Position numbers and translations under genes: made by a program. From positions 1 through 6,946 of the forward strand of contig SKYC01000208.1 in NCBI GenBank assembly GCA_007128085.1: a stretch of DNA of 6,946 nucleotides, read 5' to 3'. Every line of letters starts with the position of its first letter. Within the stretch, counting starts at the first letter, position 1. Positions 5,504-6,946 of this stretch are shown one piece after another. This stretch comes from Saprospiraceae bacterium. GTDB taxonomy: Bacteria; Bacteroidota; Bacteroidia; Chitinophagales; Saprospiraceae. The notes under the pieces were generated by a model. That model saw nothing but the letters and a program-made list of their open reading frames with translations. It ran no database searches and was not told the DNA's origin.

Positions 5504-6748
5504 ATGAGAAGACAATTCCAATTGATTGTATGGGGCGCGAGTGGATTTACGGGACAACTGGTCTGTGAGTACCTGTTGGAAAAATACCCCGGAGAGGAAC
5601 TCAAGTGGGCCATGGCCGGAAGAAGTACCCCGAAACTGAAAGAGATACAGAGAAAACTCCAGTGCGACCACATTCCCATATTAGAGGCCGACAGCAACCA
5701 TCTGGAATCACTGAAAAAAATGGTGAGCCAGACGGCAGTGATTCTGTCTGTGGTGGGTCCGTATTCTTTGTACGGCAGTCATTTGATCGAAGCCTGTATA
5801 CGGGAAAAAACGGATTACTGCGATCTGTCCGGCGAGGTTCACTGGATGAGAAAAATGATTGACCGCTGGCAAAAGGAAGCAGTCAATGCCGGAGTGAGGT
5901 TGGTCAACTCCTGCGGGTTCGATTCGGTGCCCAGTGATTTGGGGGTGCTCTACATGCAAAAACAAGCTGAGAAAGAGTTGGGGCAACCCCTGAGAAACAT
6001 ATCCATGCGGGTCAAAAAGATCAAGGGTGGAGTCAGTGGAGGCACCATTGCCAGCATGTTCAACATCAGAAAAGAGGCAGAAAAGGATCGAAGCATATAC
6101 CGCATCATTATGCGGAGGTATTCGCTGAATCCCGATCCCGAGTGGGACGGTCCGGATGAAAGGGATCTGAAAACCGTTAAATGGGATCCTGTCTCCAACT
6201 CCTGGATCAGTCCTTTCATCATGGGCACCATCAACACCCGTATTGTCAGAAGAACGCAGGCCCTGGTGAATTATCCCTACGGGAAGGAGTTTACTTATGA
6301 CGAGGCCATTGATTGCGGCAGTGGTTTCTCCGGAAAGTGGAAAGGCTGGCTCAAGATTTTGCCCCTGGGGCTCATCAGAGCCGCCAAACCCGGTACTTTT
6401 TTATACAAAGCGGTCAGGAATTTCCTTCCCAAGCCCGGACAGGGGCCTTCCCGGGAAAAAATCCAGAGTGGTTCTTTTGAATTTTGGTTTTATGGCTGGA
6501 ATCAACCGGAAGAGGTGTATTTATTTCGCCTCAGCGGAAAGCGGGACCCGGGATACGGAGCTACGGCTCGTATGCTGGCGGAATCGGGGGTATGCATGGT
6601 TAAAGACCGAAGCAAAACCCCTGATTTGTCGGGTTTTTTAACCCCGGCTTCGGCATTGGGGGAGTCGTTGATTAAACGACTGGAGAAGTATGCCGATATG
6701 CGGTTTTCGGATGTTCAAAATATTTCTGAGTTCAGGGGCGGGGGCTGA
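5504..6748 (+). CDS. Saccharopine-dehydrogenase-like NAD(P)-binding oxidoreductase (SCCPDH / trans-acting enoyl reductase family)
   Basis: The 414-residue protein opens with a Rossmann fold: LIVWGASGFTGQ puts the dinucleotide-binding loop G11-A-S-G-F-T-G17 near the N-terminus, and AGR at 38-40 supports NADP preference. Family signatures follow: GPYSLYG (85-91), DLSGE (107-111), SCGFDSVPSD (136-145) and GGTIAS (179-184); a late PGQGPSREKIQSGSF block is also typical. Known relatives are human SCCPDH and mycobacterial trans-acting enoyl reductases that act with polyketide synthases. True saccharopine dehydrogenase activity is unlikely, and the substrate cannot be told from sequence. The reading frame stays open up to a TTG at 5465, but the ATG at 5504 is chosen because it places the Rossmann strand at the usual distance from the start. 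No polyketide or lipid gene is visible nearby. The gene is richer in G+C than the left half of the window and converges on a partial outer-membrane gene. Confidence 0.88.
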   Translation: MRRQFQLIVWGASGFTGQLVCEYLLEKYPGEELKWAMAGRSTPKLKEIQRKLQCDHIPILEADSNHLESLKKMVSQTAVILSVVGPYSLYGSHLIEACIREKTDYCDLSGEVHWMRKMIDRWQKEAVNAGVRLVNSCGFDSVPSDLGVLYMQKQAEKELGQPLRNISMRVKKIKGGVSGGTIASMFNIRKEAEKDRSIYRIIMRRYSLNPDPEWDGPDERDLKTVKWDPVSNSWISPFIMGTINTRIVRRTQALVNYPYGKEFTYDEAIDCGSGFSGKWKGWLKILPLGLIRAAKPGTFLYKAVRNFLPKPGQGPSREKIQSGSFEFWFYGWNQPEEVYLFRLSGKRDPGYGATARMLAESGVCMVKDRSKTPDLSGFLTPASALGESLIKRLEKYADMRFSDVQNISEFRGGG

Positions 6749-6788
6749 CAAATGCAAAATTTAAGGTGAAGTAATCCCCAACTCCTTT

Positions 6789-6946
6789 CTAATAATTATA
6801 CCGCAGTGAAGCGGTAACCACATTGGCGGCGTTGGAGAGGGCTGAATCGCTGCTACCGATAAAAATCTGGCCGAGCAATTGGAAGTCCAGATCCTGGGCC
6901 ACCGACCAATTCAGACCCGGGGAGAGAAATACTGCGCGTTCGTCGG
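6789..6946 (-). CDS. Probable outer-membrane beta-barrel protein, C-terminal fragment
   Basis: Only the last 51 residues are in the window; the start is beyond the right edge. The translation (first partial codon skipped) begins DERAVFLSPGLNWSVAQ and ends NVVTASLRYNY. It shows alternating polar and hydrophobic strands (AVFLSPGLNWSV, DFQLLGQIFIG, NVVTASLRYNY) separated by turns, and a final aromatic residue, as expected for the last strands of an outer-membrane barrel recognised by the BAM machinery. The exact family cannot be named. The gene converges on the oxidoreductase, leaving 40 bases between the two stops. A TACCGC-AGTGAA-GCGGTA hairpin (6799-6816) lies inside its last codons, followed on the minus strand by TAATTATTA; it might help termination but lacks a true T-run. 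Confidence 0.6.
   Translation of the reverse strand, partial: DERAVFLSPGLNWSVAQDLDFQLLGQIFIGSSDSALSNAANVVTASLRYNY

Noticed and set aside
5461..5568. 35-codon plus-strand frame (MVDFVVNLQKEF...) starting just before and overlapping the oxidoreductase start
   Set aside because: It is short, has no clear ribosome binding site, and is mostly out-of-frame reading of the Rossmann-fold coding region; a leader peptide is possible but nothing supports it.
6799..6816. TACCGC-AGTGAA-GCGGTA hairpin as a bidirectional terminator between convergent genes
   Set aside because: The 6-base stem lies inside the coding end of the barrel gene and lacks a T-run on either strand, so it was noted but not called.

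Overview
The window looks like a chromosomal segment of a member of the Bacteroidota. The evidence is an AT-rich non-coding background, a perfect TAnnTTTG-type -7 promoter box, A-rich weak ribosome binding sites, and a persulfide dioxygenase/double-rhodanese fusion of a type common in that phylum. This lineage call is inference from style, not from a marker gene.

Layout, left to right. (1) At the left edge, on the minus strand, is the first 39 codons of a PIN-domain (VapC-like) ribonuclease. (2) 166-2343, minus: a 725-residue 2-oxoglutarate/Fe(II) oxygenase with an N-terminal catalytic domain and a long C-terminal part of unknown role. (3) 2344-2926: a 583-base AT-rich intergenic stretch with a rho-independent terminator for the gene to its right and three inverted repeats that may be operators. 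(4) 2927-4813, minus: a Dps ferritin-like gene downstream of a CstB-like persulfide dioxygenase-pseudorhodanese-rhodanese gene, 39 bases apart and closed by the terminator. Upstream of the pair is a -7 box with a CRP/FNR-type palindrome centred about 40 bases before the likely transcription start. (5) 4943-5230, minus: a small coiled-coil protein. (6) 5231-5503: a divergent intergenic region. (7) 5504-6748, plus: a saccharopine-dehydrogenase-like NAD(P)-binding oxidoreductase. (8) 6789-6946, minus: the last 51 residues of a probable outer-membrane beta-barrel protein, convergent with the oxidoreductase.

The best-supported functional unit is the persulfide dioxygenase plus Dps pair. One protein oxidises sulfane sulfur and passes sulfur through a rhodanese; the other stores iron while consuming peroxide. 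Together they fit a response to reactive sulfur, oxygen and iron, apparently driven by one CRP/FNR-family-controlled promoter. The coiled-coil gene lies upstream in the same direction with no clear terminator between, so it may join the transcript. The oxygenase and PIN gene form a separate leftward pair in noticeably more AT-rich DNA. No insertion sequence, CRISPR array, tRNA or rRNA was seen.
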